64,000 nt of DNA from Nonomuraea typhae (lineage in GTDB: Bacteria; Actinomycetota; Actinomycetes; Streptosporangiales; Streptosporangiaceae). The position numbers were made by a program, and so were the translations under genes. Under the pieces are notes generated by a model. That model searched no databases and was not told where the DNA came from. It saw only the letters and a program-made list of their open reading frames with translations. Shown here in pieces: positions 32,721-41,679 of this stretch. Location: positions 1 to 64,000 of the forward strand of contig NZ_VRLV01000025.1 of NCBI RefSeq assembly GCF_009760925.1, read 5' to 3'. The stretch's first letter is position 1. The number at the start of each line of letters is the position of its first letter.

Positions 32721-32989
32721 GTCGGCTGCTGGCCCCCGGCTGGCCCGAGCGGCTGCTGGAGCACCTGGCCGTCGTGCTGCTGGCGCTGGCGGCCGTGGTG
32801 CTGGAGTTCGCCCTGGCTGAGTCGGCGACGCTGAGCGGCCGCGGGCGCGCCGTGCGGCGGCGCTGGCGGCGGGCCGCGAGCGAAGTCACCACGGTGGAGC
32901 GTCACCGCGACGGCCGCACCGTCGTCCGTACGGCCACCCAGCAGATCGCCCTGCGCCTGCTGCGCGACGCGATGGGAGAACTGGCATGA
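32717..32989 (+). CDS. Small membrane protein with basic tail
   Basis: A 90-residue protein coupled to both neighbours. One hydrophobic helix (LLEHLAVVLLALAAVVLEFALAE) is followed by an Arg-rich cytoplasmic region (RGRAVRRRWRRAASEVTTVERHRDGRTVVRTATQQ). The topology suits an adaptor between membrane and DNA or a partner protein. Family unknown. Confidence 0.65.
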   Translation: MSRLLAPGWPERLLEHLAVVLLALAAVVLEFALAESATLSGRGRAVRRRWRRAASEVTTVERHRDGRTVVRTATQQIALRLLRDAMGELA

Positions 32990-33366
32990 ACCGGGCCGGC
33001 AGAAGCCTGCGCACGCAGGTCAAGGCCTTCGACACGGCCCAGGTCACGGGCAGCCACGAAGGGATGGCCACCTACCTGGACAACACCGAGTCCCTGTCGC
33101 GCACGCTCGCCACGATGCTCTCCATGGACGCCGAGCTCGCGGCCACCTGGCTCCGCCACCGCAAGCCCAGCCAGGGCAAACGGCTGGGCTTTCGCGAGCG
33201 CTGGCAGCTGTCCAGGAGGATCCGCGGCCACGGCAAGAACGGCGCCGACGCGCTGCTGGAGGCCGCCAAGCACGTGCGCCGGATGAAGGAGCTCCACGAG
33301 GACTTCGTGGCCGCCTCCGCACTCGGCAGCGGCGGCGGCAAGCACCGAGGAGAGGAGAGGCCGTGA
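32986..33366 (+). CDS. Transfer-operon protein, paralogue of the next gene
   Basis: A 126-residue soluble, helical protein. It shares with the next gene the pattern VTGSHEGMATYLDNTESLSRTLATML ... AELAATWLRHR ... LSRRIRGHGKNGADALLEAAKHVRRMKELHEDF. Overlapping starts place both just upstream of the TraB-like translocase. I do not recognise the family; the adjacency suggests that the two form a pair or a heteromer that serves that translocase. Confidence 0.65.
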   Translation: MNRAGRSLRTQVKAFDTAQVTGSHEGMATYLDNTESLSRTLATMLSMDAELAATWLRHRKPSQGKRLGFRERWQLSRRIRGHGKNGADALLEAAKHVRRMKELHEDFVAASALGSGGGKHRGEERP

Positions 33367-33764
33367 GCAAGGACATCGACCTGGTCAAGCAGGCCAACAC
33401 CTTTCAGGAGGCCGAGCTGACCGGCTCTCACCAGGCCTTTCGCGACTACACCGAGGCCGGCCGGGCGATGCTGGCCGACGTCGCCCGGACCATCTTCGAA
33501 GACGCCAACGAGATGGCCCGGTGGATGCGCAGGCGCGACGGCAAGGACGGCCGGGCGTACGTGCCCTGGCTGAAGCGCATGTATCTGAGCTACCGCCTGC
33601 GGGCCAACGGCCACAACAGCGCCGAGGCGGTGTTGGAGGCCGCCAAAGCCGTCGTGCGGATGGCGGCGGTGCATCAGGAGTTCATGGTGGGCGAGCGTCG
33701 CGTCAACGGCCGCGGCCGGCGCGCGGGCCGCTACGACAACGGCGAGCGCAAGGGTGGTGTCTGA
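33363..33764 (+). CDS. Transfer-operon protein, paralogue of the previous gene
   Basis: A 133-residue protein starting at a GTG (33363) that overlaps the upstream stop. The shared pattern is LTGSHQAFRDYTEAGRAMLADVARTIF ... EMARWMRRR ... LSYRLRANGHNSAEAVLEAAKAVVRMAAVHQEFM, followed by a glycine- and arginine-rich tail. It ends three bases before the translocase start codon. The two genes have diverged well beyond recent duplication. Confidence 0.65.
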   Translation: MSKDIDLVKQANTFQEAELTGSHQAFRDYTEAGRAMLADVARTIFEDANEMARWMRRRDGKDGRAYVPWLKRMYLSYRLRANGHNSAEAVLEAAKAVVRMAAVHQEFMVGERRVNGRGRRAGRYDNGERKGGV

Positions 33765-33766
33765 GG

Positions 33767-35974
33767 ATGGCACGCAACGAGACTCCCAACCTGCCGGCCG
33801 AGACCGAGCCGGTGGTGTCCACGGGCGGCGGCTGGCTGCTGGTGCACGGATTGCCGCTGGTCACGCCCGCCATCTTGGCGATCGTGTACGCGGGACTGAT
33901 CGAATGGGCGCACCACGCCTGGGGCGGTCGGCCGGTGCTGACGCCGCTGATGGCCATCGTGTTGCTGCTCATCGGGGCGGGATGCACGGTGTTCGGCTGG
34001 CTGGCGGCCGGGCGCCGGTTGCTGTTGCGGGTCCTGACCGTGGTCAGCGGCGGGGCCGCGACTCTCACGCTGGTGGTGGGCTTGATCGTCGGCATGGGGG
34101 TGATCTGGCCCGGCTACGTGGTCGCCAGCCTAGTGGTCTGGGTCCTGTGGACGATCTGGCGAGGCGGCAAGTACGCCCGCACCCTCGGGCACGGGGAGCA
34201 GGCATCCAACCCGCTCATGGAGGCGATCCGGGCCTCCAAGGTGCAGTTCAGCGGTGCCAAGGTGGACGAGCGCGGCGTGATCAGAGCCAAGGTGCGCACC
34301 ACCGACGGCGCCACCCTGGACGATGCCCGCGCGCTCATGCCGGCCCTGGCCGCCGCGGCCCGGGCGGTGCCGGGCGGCTCGGCCCTCAACGGCGACCCCA
34401 AGGCCGAGGGCCTGGGCGAGATCGAGATCGCCACCCGCGACAACCTGGCCGTTCCCGGCGGTATCCGCTGGCCGGGCCCGGCCGAGGTGGGCGCCAACCC
34501 CACCGTGCCGTTCGCGGTCGGGGAATACCAGACCGGCCCGTGCATGGTGTCGCTGGTGGGCGACTTCGACAGCGACCCCGACGCCGAGGACATCGGCCAC
34601 CTCAAGATCGGCGGCGTCACGGGTTCCGGTAAGTCCTCCGGCGCCCGGATGATCCTGGCCAACCTGGTCATGCGCCGCCGGCTGAACATCGTCGGCATCG
34701 ACCTGGCCAAGGAACTGCAGACCTTCGGCCCGGTGGCACACGGCCTGACCTGGGTCATCAACGACGCCAGCGAGGCCCGCAGGTTCATGAAGCGCATGCG
34801 CCTGGTGGTCGAGGGCCGTACCAAGCACCTGGCCCGGGAAGGTCTGATGCGCTGGTCCCTGCGCAGCTCGCTGAACCTGCTGCTGATCTGGATCGAGGAG
34901 TCGGACGAGTTCATGGCCTTCGAGTCCGACTACGTCTTCCTGCTGGGCAAGGCCCGAAGCGCCGGGATCATGGTGGCCTCCAGCCTGCGCCGGGCCACCT
35001 ACCGGTCCATGCCGACCGACGCCCGCGCCGACCACACCGCCGGCATGGCCTTCGGCTGCGACAGCGCCGAGGACGTGGAGTACATCCTGCCCGTCCCGGC
35101 CCTGCAGGCCCTGGGCAAGAACCTGCCGACCTGGGGAACCACCCGGCGCGGCTACTGCTACATCGCCGGCCTGGGCATCCCGGCCCAGCGCTGGGCCCGG
35201 ATGCTGCGCATCTACAACCCCCACGACGAGCAGTTGATCGAGGCCGCCAACCTGGGCGCACGCTACCGCGATCCGATGGACCCGGTGACCGCCGGCCTGT
35301 TCGGCGAGCTGTATGAGCACCGCACCTTCTACACCGGCCCGGTCTGGGGCCCCGCCGCGGCGCCGCCGAACACCGCGCCGCATGCCGCGCCGGCCGCCCC
35401 TGCACGGCCCGCCCCGGTGCCTTCCACGCGGCCCGAGGCGGCGAGCACCATCACCGCGAACGGCGCCCCGGCCGCGAGCCGGAGCAGCCGCTACCCCGAC
35501 GACGACCAGGAGAGGGAAATGGGGATCGAGGAGACGACCACCGCAGAAGCACAACAAGCGCTTGCTTGGATGAGGAAAGATCTCGCCGAGTCGCGGCGCA
35601 AGCACCTGGGCGAGGACGCGCAACCGGTCGACTTCGACGAGAACGTCGACCCGCACGCGCCGATCGACGGCGACATCGACCCGGACCTCAACGAGGACGA
35701 CCCCGCCGGCGAGGACGGCCAGTCCCGGCCCAAGCTGAGCACCGAGGCCGCCCAGCGCGTCTTCGACGAGAAGCTGGATGCCCTGTACCGCAGCGGACAG
35801 GAGGCGATCTTCACCCAGGACCTGGTGGCCTGGACGAACGAGGTCGGCCGCGAGCGCCGCTTCCTGTACCGCCAGCGGGATCGATGGGCCGAACTCGGGT
35901 GCATCGCCGACCGCGGCGACGCCGAGGGCTGGGACATCATCGCCTCACCGATGGAGAAGACGACCGTCGGCTGA
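33767..35974 (+). CDS. TraB-like FtsK/SpoIIIE-type DNA translocase
   Basis: A 735-residue membrane ATPase. ATG 33767 follows a GAGG. Three to four helices (residues about 23-135) anchor it. Walker A is GGVTGSGKSSGA (about 282-292) and Walker B is NLLLIWIEESDEFMAF (about 368-382). The motor is followed by a Pro/Ala linker and a C-terminal winged helix (STEAAQRVFDEKLDALYRSGQEAIFTQDLVAWTNEVGRERRFLYRQRDRWAELGCI). TraB of Streptomyces plasmids pumps double-stranded DNA between hyphae and its winged helix reads short repeats; the TGTCCG arrays 2-3 kb upstream would be a natural target. Confidence 0.8.
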   Translation: MARNETPNLPAETEPVVSTGGGWLLVHGLPLVTPAILAIVYAGLIEWAHHAWGGRPVLTPLMAIVLLLIGAGCTVFGWLAAGRRLLLRVLTVVSGGAATLTLVVGLIVGMGVIWPGYVVASLVVWVLWTIWRGGKYARTLGHGEQASNPLMEAIRASKVQFSGAKVDERGVIRAKVRTTDGATLDDARALMPALAAAARAVPGGSALNGDPKAEGLGEIEIATRDNLAVPGGIRWPGPAEVGANPTVPFAVGEYQTGPCMVSLVGDFDSDPDAEDIGHLKIGGVTGSGKSSGARMILANLVMRRRLNIVGIDLAKELQTFGPVAHGLTWVINDASEARRFMKRMRLVVEGRTKHLAREGLMRWSLRSSLNLLLIWIEESDEFMAFESDYVFLLGKARSAGIMVASSLRRATYRSMPTDARADHTAGMAFGCDSAEDVEYILPVPALQALGKNLPTWGTTRRGYCYIAGLGIPAQRWARMLRIYNPHDEQLIEAANLGARYRDPMDPVTAGLFGELYEHRTFYTGPVWGPAAAPPNTAPHAAPAAPARPAPVPSTRPEAASTITANGAPAASRSSRYPDDDQEREMGIEETTTAEAQQALAWMRKDLAESRRKHLGEDAQPVDFDENVDPHAPIDGDIDPDLNEDDPAGEDGQSRPKLSTEAAQRVFDEKLDALYRSGQEAIFTQDLVAWTNEVGRERRFLYRQRDRWAELGCIADRGDAEGWDIIASPMEKTTVG

Positions 35975-36334
35975 TTCCGGGGCGCGGGGCCACCGCCGTG
36001 ACGGCCGGTGACCGGCCCCCGCCCCCGTGAACGCTCCGTAACCGCACCTCTGTGCGCTGTGCGGGGTGTGCGCGGCGGTGACTGTCTATAGGGAAGACGC
36101 CATGTGCGTAAGCAGCGCACATGATCCGCGCACCTTACGCACATGCCTTCGCGCATCATCCGCACAACCGCCGCACACCCACCGTCCATCACGCAGAGTA
36201 ACCGCGCATTCGGGGAGACGCCTCCCGCGCACCGCCGCAGCATCCACCGCACACCCGCACACGGTGCCAGGGGCAGCGCACAGCCCCACCGCACCACCCC
36301 AAACCGGCGATCGCACGGAACAAACGGAGAGACC
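35975..36334 (+). repeat. CGCACA repeat cluster 3 with a 12-bp inverted repeat
   Basis: This 360-bp gene-free stretch is rich in CGCACA (for example at 36116, 36138, 36160, 36171, 36247, 36255, 36277). A perfect inverted repeat CATGTGCGTAAG (36101-36112) and CTTACGCACATG (36134-36145) uses the same core in both orientations, 21 bp apart. It is the longest of the three clusters and separates the two translocase operons. It may hold an operator, an iteron-like array or a partition site. Confidence 0.65.
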
Positions 36335-37069
36335 ATGACGAACACTCCCACAACGCCGCTCAACGGACATCGGTATCTCGACAGGGACACCCATCTGACC
36401 AGCGCCGAGCAGCGGCTGCTGGCCGAGCTGTCGCACATCACCGCGCCGCAGGAGCGCGCCCAGCTGCTCGGCGCGCTCGCCGACGTCGAGGACGACGCCG
36501 GCTACCCGGCCCGCGCCCGGCTGCTGTGCCTGGTGGCCGAAAGCGAAGAGCTGTTGGCCGATGAGGAGGCCGACCCGGTCGACCCGGCCTTCGAGCACGA
36601 GATCTGGTACCGGCTCGCCGTCACCGCCGACCGCAGCAGCCGCGCCGCCCTCCTGGAGGAGATCTTCTTCGAGTGGGCACAGCCGCAGTTCGGCGTCGAG
36701 GCGGGAATCCTGCTGGCGATCGCGCAGACCGAACGGGCCACCTGCACCGGCCAGGCGCCCACCACCGCCGAGGCCACCACCCTGGCGCACCCGGGCGACC
36801 GGCACGAGCCCACCCTGCGCCCCGCCCCGGCAGACCCGCCAGCCGTACCGGACGCCGAGCCGGACACGGCCACGCCGGCAGAGCAACTGCGCGCGCTGCT
36901 GCGCGCCGCCGCCCCCGCGCTGAAGCGGGCGCTCGGTGTGGGTGCCGCCCTGCTGCTGGTGGCGCTCGTGCTCCTGCACCCCTCCCTGGAGGTCAAGCTC
37001 GCCGCCGCCGCCGCGCTGCCGATCGGGCTGCTGGTCCTGGTCTGCATCTCCTTTTGCCGAAGCCTGTAG
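36335..37069 (+). CDS. Hypothetical protein with two C-terminal membrane helices
   Basis: A 244-residue protein; GGAGAG precedes ATG 36335. The N-terminal 130 residues are helical and acidic (SAEQRLLAELSHITAPQERAQLLGALADVEDDAGYPARARLLCLVAESEELL), then a Pro/Thr-rich linker and two hydrophobic segments (VGAALLLVALVLLHP and LAAAAALPIGLLVLVCISF). Upstream of the FtsK gene by 75 bp and probably co-transcribed. Function unknown. Confidence 0.6.
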   Translation: MTNTPTTPLNGHRYLDRDTHLTSAEQRLLAELSHITAPQERAQLLGALADVEDDAGYPARARLLCLVAESEELLADEEADPVDPAFEHEIWYRLAVTADRSSRAALLEEIFFEWAQPQFGVEAGILLAIAQTERATCTGQAPTTAEATTLAHPGDRHEPTLRPAPADPPAVPDAEPDTATPAEQLRALLRAAAPALKRALGVGAALLLVALVLLHPSLEVKLAAAAALPIGLLVLVCISFCRSL

Positions 37070-37144
37070 CGCGCCCGCCCCGCGGCCGACGGCCGCCTCG
37101 TCATAACCAACCGTCTTGATCGCCCGTGTGGAGGAGATGACCTC

Positions 37145-39682
37145 ATGGTCACCCGTCGCAGAACCACCACTCGCACCACCCGCCGTGCCCCCGCCGCCAG
37201 CCGCCCCGTCGCCCGCCGTACCAAGAGCCCCGGCGTCCTGGACGAGCTGTGGGAGTTCACCTGGAGCCTGCTCAAGCTGGCCTGGAACCTGCTGGGACTC
37301 ATCGCCCGGGGGACCGGCAACCTGGTCCGCGCCGCCGGCGGCGGACAGACGCACAAGGTCGACCCCGCTCAGCGCCGCGACGGGACCGGCCTGGCCGCGC
37401 TGGCCACCGCCATCGTCTTGGCCATCGTCGGCACCCACCCGACCGTCGGCGTCTTGGACCTCCTGGTCCTGCCGATCGCGGTCGTGTTCGGCATGCTCAC
37501 CCGCTTCGGCCTGCCGCTGATCCTCATCTGGCTGGCCCTGCGACTGTGGCGCCATCCGGACCAGCACACCGCAACCATGCGCCGAGCCACCGGCCTGATC
37601 GCCCTGGCCGCAGCGGTCAACGGAGTGGCCCACCTGGCCAGCGGCACCCCCATGCCCGGCACCAGCCGGGCCAGCTGGACCACGATGAGCGACACGGGCG
37701 GGCTGCTGGGCCTGGCCGCCTCCTTTCCCGCCCGCTGGCACGTCCTGGCCGCCATCCCGCTGCTGGGCCTGCTCATCTGGTGCGGCCTGCGGCTGACCGC
37801 CGGTCGGCCGCTGCTGCCCCTGCAGCTGCAGCTGCGGCTGCCGGCGGCAGCCGGACAGCAGAGCACCCAAGTAAGGCGCGGTGCCGACCGCTACGCCGGC
37901 GATGCCACGCAGGCCGCGACGGCCGACACCCCTACGGTGATCAACACCGGCACCGTGATCGCCGAGGCGGCCACCCCGGCCGCGGGTGCGGCGGCCGCGC
38001 CCGCCACCGGGCCGGTCGTCGACTTCAGCACCGTGGTCCAGGGGCCGGCCCCCTTCGACAACGCCGTGATCACGCAAGACGGCGCTCCCGACCCGAGCGG
38101 ACCCACCGGCGTGCCTCCGGCCTCCGCCGTCGACCAGGCCGGGCCGGGCGAACAGGGCCCGGCCGGGCCCGGCTACCTCCTGCCATCGCTCAACCTGCTG
38201 CGGCCGGGCAGCGCCGTGCGCGCGCACACCGCCGCCAACGACCAGGTCGCCGCCGCGCTCAACAGCGTTTTCGAACAGTTCACCGTCGCCGCCGAGGTCA
38301 CCGGTTTCGTCCGCGCCCCGCAGGTGACCCGCTATGAAGTGGTGCTCGGCAAGGGGGTGAGCGTCAAGAAGATCACCAATCTGAGCGAGAACATCGCCTA
38401 CGCCGTCGCCAGCGGCCAGGTGCGCATCCTCAACCCGATCCCCGGCAAGTCGGCCGTCGGCATCGAGATCGCCAACACCGACCGCGACCTGGTCAGCCTC
38501 GGCGACGTGCTGCGCTCACCGGCCGCCCAGCAAGACCGGCACCCCCTGGTGGTCGGCCTGGGCAAGGACATCGACGGCCGCACCATCATGGCCAACCTCG
38601 CCAAAATGCCGCACCTGCTCATCGCCGGCGCCACCGGCTCGGGCAAATCCGTCTGCATCAACGAGATCATCACCTCGGTCCTGACCCGGGCCACGCCCGA
38701 GCAGGTCCGTCTGCTGCTGATCGACCCCAAACGGGTAGAGCTGGCGATCTACGCGGGAGTCCCGCACCTGACCACGCCGATCATCACCGACGCCAAGAAG
38801 GCCAGCACCGCGCTGGAGAGCGTGGTGGTGGAGATGAACAGCCGCTACGACGACCTGGCCGCCTACGGCTTCCGCCACATCGACGACTTCAACGCCGCGG
38901 TGCGCGCCGGCAAGATCACCGCCCCGCCCGGCAGCAAGCCACTCCAGCCGCGCCCCTACCTGCTGGCCATCATCGACGAGCTGGCCGAACTGATGATGAT
39001 CGCCCCCAAAGAGATCGAAGACACCATCGTGCGGATCACCCAGCTCGCCCGCGCGGCCGGCATCCACCTCGTCGTGGCCACCCAACGGCCCAGCGTCGAC
39101 GTGGTGACCGGACTGATCAAGGCGAACATCCCCTCGCGGCTCGCCTTCGCCACCGCCAGCCTCGCCGACTCACGGGTGATCCTGGACCAGCCCGGCGCCG
39201 AGAAGCTGATCGGTCAGGGCGATGCCCTCTACCTCCCGATGGGCGCCAGCCTGCCGATCCGGCTGCAGAACGCCTTCGTCTCGGAACAGGAGATCGCCGC
39301 AGTCGTCTTGCACTGCAAGCGCCAGGGCCGCACCGGCTCAAGCCCGGCGCCCACCAGCCCGGCGCCAGCACCGGCAGCGGCCACGGACCAGGCCCCGCCG
39401 GCCGACCCCGGCCCCAGCGCCGCCGACAGCCAGGCCCAGCAGGTCGACGACCTCGACCTGCTGATCAAGGCCACCGAGATGATCGTGTCGACCCAGTTCG
39501 GCTCGACCGCGATGCTGCAGCGCAAGCTGCGCTTGGGCCACCAGGCCGCCGTCGCCGTGATGAACCAGCTGCAAAGCCGCAACGTGGTCGGCCCCGATCA
39601 AGGCAGCAAGGCGCGCGAGGTGCTCGTGGCCCCCGACGGCCTGAACCAGCTGATCACCGCCTGGAAGCGGGCGGCGGCCTGA
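37145..39682 (+). CDS. FtsK-type DNA translocase with gamma domain
   Basis: An 845-residue full-size FtsK/SpoIIIE protein; GGAGGAG lies upstream of ATG 37145. Four membrane helices (about residues 83-220) are followed by an Ala/Pro-rich linker and the motor: Walker A LLIAGATGSGKSVCINE (about 490-505), LLIDPKRVELAIYAGVPHL, Walker B LLAIIDELAELMMI (about 605-618), and the conserved HLVVATQRPSVDVVTGLIKANIPSRLAF. The C-terminal gamma winged helix (ATEMIVSTQFGSTAMLQRKLRLGHQAAVAVMNQLQSRNVVG) is complete. This is the architecture of chromosomal FtsK, which makes its presence beside a TraB-like motor noteworthy. Confidence 0.88.
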   Translation: MVTRRRTTTRTTRRAPAASRPVARRTKSPGVLDELWEFTWSLLKLAWNLLGLIARGTGNLVRAAGGGQTHKVDPAQRRDGTGLAALATAIVLAIVGTHPTVGVLDLLVLPIAVVFGMLTRFGLPLILIWLALRLWRHPDQHTATMRRATGLIALAAAVNGVAHLASGTPMPGTSRASWTTMSDTGGLLGLAASFPARWHVLAAIPLLGLLIWCGLRLTAGRPLLPLQLQLRLPAAAGQQSTQVRRGADRYAGDATQAATADTPTVINTGTVIAEAATPAAGAAAAPATGPVVDFSTVVQGPAPFDNAVITQDGAPDPSGPTGVPPASAVDQAGPGEQGPAGPGYLLPSLNLLRPGSAVRAHTAANDQVAAALNSVFEQFTVAAEVTGFVRAPQVTRYEVVLGKGVSVKKITNLSENIAYAVASGQVRILNPIPGKSAVGIEIANTDRDLVSLGDVLRSPAAQQDRHPLVVGLGKDIDGRTIMANLAKMPHLLIAGATGSGKSVCINEIITSVLTRATPEQVRLLLIDPKRVELAIYAGVPHLTTPIITDAKKASTALESVVVEMNSRYDDLAAYGFRHIDDFNAAVRAGKITAPPGSKPLQPRPYLLAIIDELAELMMIAPKEIEDTIVRITQLARAAGIHLVVATQRPSVDVVTGLIKANIPSRLAFATASLADSRVILDQPGAEKLIGQGDALYLPMGASLPIRLQNAFVSEQEIAAVVLHCKRQGRTGSSPAPTSPAPAPAAATDQAPPADPGPSAADSQAQQVDDLDLLIKATEMIVSTQFGSTAMLQRKLRLGHQAAVAVMNQLQSRNVVGPDQGSKAREVLVAPDGLNQLITAWKRAAA

Positions 39683-39849
39683 TCGACGGTGCGAGCGGCC
39701 GCCCCACGGGAAGCGAGCACCTCGCTCACCGACAGCCGCCCCCGCCCCTTCCACCCTCGGGTGGCCAAGGCCGCCATGACCTGACTCGCATCACCCCGGC
39801 CACACCCAGCCAGATCCAACCGATCACACGATGAGGAGTGCAGCCAACG

Positions 39850-40914
39850 ATGACCTTCACCACCAACATCACCACCACGATTCCACGGAATCGCCCGAGC
39901 ACCCCGCCCCCGCGAGTCCCTCTGCTCAACCTGCTGTGGGGGAGCGCCGGCGGAGGCATCCTGGCGGTGGCCATCGTCGCGGCGGCGCTGGCCCTTGCCG
40001 GCCACGGCAGCACGCCCGCAGCTGTGGCGGGCACCGTCCTGGCGGCCGCGCTGTGCCTGCTCACCACCGCCACGATCGCCACCCGGGCGCTGGGGCGGCC
40101 CGCCGCACCGGCCCAGCTGCCCGCGGACGACGCCGACCCGGCCCAGATCCGCGCCCTGTACCGCGAGCGGGCCGCTCTGATCGCGGCCGTGGCCGCCACC
40201 TGCCCGGCGGTCCTGTGCGACAACGACCCCGCCGCCGGGCGGCCGGTCGTCTACCTGACAACGCCCTACGGCCAGCTGTCCTGGCACATCGACGCCGCCG
40301 ACCTGGACCTGTTCGCGAACGTTCGCATCGCCGCCCCCGGCGATGCCGACGCCCCCGTATGGGACGGCCACAGCACCACGCTCAAGCATGGGCGGCTGGC
40401 CGCCTACACCCGGCTGCTGACCATGCTCGCGCCGCTGGCCGGCGAGCGCGCCACGGCAATATGCCAGGCGGGCCGGCCGGGCGAGCGGCCCTTCGCGGGC
40501 CGGTGGAGCGGCCTGCTGCTGACCTTCGGCGAGCCCACCGTCGAAGGCCACCGGATGCTGGAGCCCACCCTCCAGTCCAGCGACCCCTGGATGGCCGACG
40601 CCGAGCTGTTCGACGAGAACGGCATCGTGATCGGCAGCGTCGAGGAGGCCTGGATCCTCAACGGCGCCCTATACGGCTCGGGCAGCATCTTCGCCACGCC
40701 GGCCGGGCGCGCGGCCATCGACCGCCTCGGCGGCCCGGTCGAGGTGCAGCTGTCGGCCGCCGACGTCGCCCCGGTGCAGGAGGGGGAGCAGCGGCTGGTG
40801 CTCGAGCACCGGCTCCATGAGCCCTGGCACGTGCAATCGGTACGGCTGCGCGACAGCCAGACCCAGCCCGCCGCGCGGATCGCCATCGTCGCCGCCGCGC
40901 ACCAGCACCCCTAG
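39850..40914 (+). CDS. Membrane-anchored hypothetical protein
   Basis: A 354-residue protein. ATG 39850 is 12 bases after AGGAG; a GTG at 39838 is possible. Two membrane helices (about residues 26-75) are followed by a soluble domain with DPAQIRALYRERAALIAAV, WHIDAADLDLFANVRIA, WDGHSTTLKHGRLAAYTRLLTMLAPLAGERATAICQ and GLLLTFGEPTVEGHRML. I do not recognise it. The N-terminal codons carry GATTCC-AC-GGAATC (39879-39892), one member of a dispersed palindrome family. Confidence 0.6.
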   Translation: MTFTTNITTTIPRNRPSTPPPRVPLLNLLWGSAGGGILAVAIVAAALALAGHGSTPAAVAGTVLAAALCLLTTATIATRALGRPAAPAQLPADDADPAQIRALYRERAALIAAVAATCPAVLCDNDPAAGRPVVYLTTPYGQLSWHIDAADLDLFANVRIAAPGDADAPVWDGHSTTLKHGRLAAYTRLLTMLAPLAGERATAICQAGRPGERPFAGRWSGLLLTFGEPTVEGHRMLEPTLQSSDPWMADAELFDENGIVIGSVEEAWILNGALYGSGSIFATPAGRAAIDRLGGPVEVQLSAADVAPVQEGEQRLVLEHRLHEPWHVQSVRLRDSQTQPAARIAIVAAAHQHP

Positions 40915-41009
40915 CAGCAAGGGCGCATTCCAGGCGGGCCAGTCGCCAAACCAATCCCACCGCGGAACGCGCCCTCGATCCCCGCTCGCAGGAACGGAGT
41001 ACACCCATC

Positions 41010-41663
41010 ATGACTGACGATCTCGGCACCCGGCACCGCCCGAGCCCCCCACGGCGGACGATGACCTACCTCACGCCGGTCCCCGACAGCCCGGAACCCA
41101 GAGACACCGCCGCCCCGGACTCCGGCAGCCACCTGCCCACCGCCTTCCCCTCCTCCATGACCGACCCCGACCGTCAACGGGAGCTGTGGCACATGGACAA
41201 CGACAGCGCGGCCCAGCTTGCGGACGAGGTCGACGCCGTGCGCGGCGAGCTCGGCCGTGCCGACGCCAAAGCCGGGATGCTGCTGCAACTGGCCGCCGGC
41301 GCGGCGGCCCTGGTCGGCGCGCTGACCACGGCCGCCGCCAGCCACCTGCCCGCCGCCGCCCAGGCCGGATGCTGGCTGGGCACCGCGCTGCTGGCCGCCG
41401 CCGTCGCCGTGCTGCTCGGCGTGGTCGGGCCTGACCTGCCGCGCCGCGGCCAGCTCGGCTACGGCTTTTGCGCCTACGCCACCGCGACCGGCCCTGAGGA
41501 GTTGCTCGGCATGGTCGCCAGCGGCGAGGACCGCCTGGCCACCACGCTGATCAGCCTGTCGCAGCTCGCCTGGATCAAGTACCGGCGCGTGCGCTGGGCG
41601 GTGCGGCTGCTGCACGCGGCCCTGGCCATCTTGATCCTCGCCGTCGCGCTGGCCGCGCTGTAG
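41010..41663 (+). CDS. Pycsar-effector-like (PycTM/DUF5706-type) membrane protein
   Basis: A 217-residue protein. After an 60-residue tail comes ADEVDAVRGELGRADAKAGMLLQLAAGAAALVGALTTAA, the start of a PycTM-like domain (RADAKA motif leading into the first helix). It continues with two more helices, and ends LSQLAWIKYRRVRWAVRLLHAALAILILAVALAAL, the closing KYRxxRxAxRL helix of the family. Family members are membrane effectors opened by cyclic nucleotides in phage defence; no cyclase is visible nearby. Many plasmids carry lone copies whose role is not known, so a transfer role is as likely. Confidence 0.6.
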   Translation: MTDDLGTRHRPSPPRRTMTYLTPVPDSPEPRDTAAPDSGSHLPTAFPSSMTDPDRQRELWHMDNDSAAQLADEVDAVRGELGRADAKAGMLLQLAAGAAALVGALTTAAASHLPAAAQAGCWLGTALLAAAVAVLLGVVGPDLPRRGQLGYGFCAYATATGPEELLGMVASGEDRLATTLISLSQLAWIKYRRVRWAVRLLHAALAILILAVALAAL

Positions 41664-41679
41664 CCACCCGGAGGCAGCC

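Noticed and set aside
35975..36334. CRISPR-like short repeats
   Set aside because: CGCACA units are too short and irregularly spaced, have no unique spacers of fixed length, and no cas genes are present.
41010..41663. A full Pycsar defence system
   Set aside because: Only the effector-like protein is seen; no cyclase in the window, so defence cannot be claimed.
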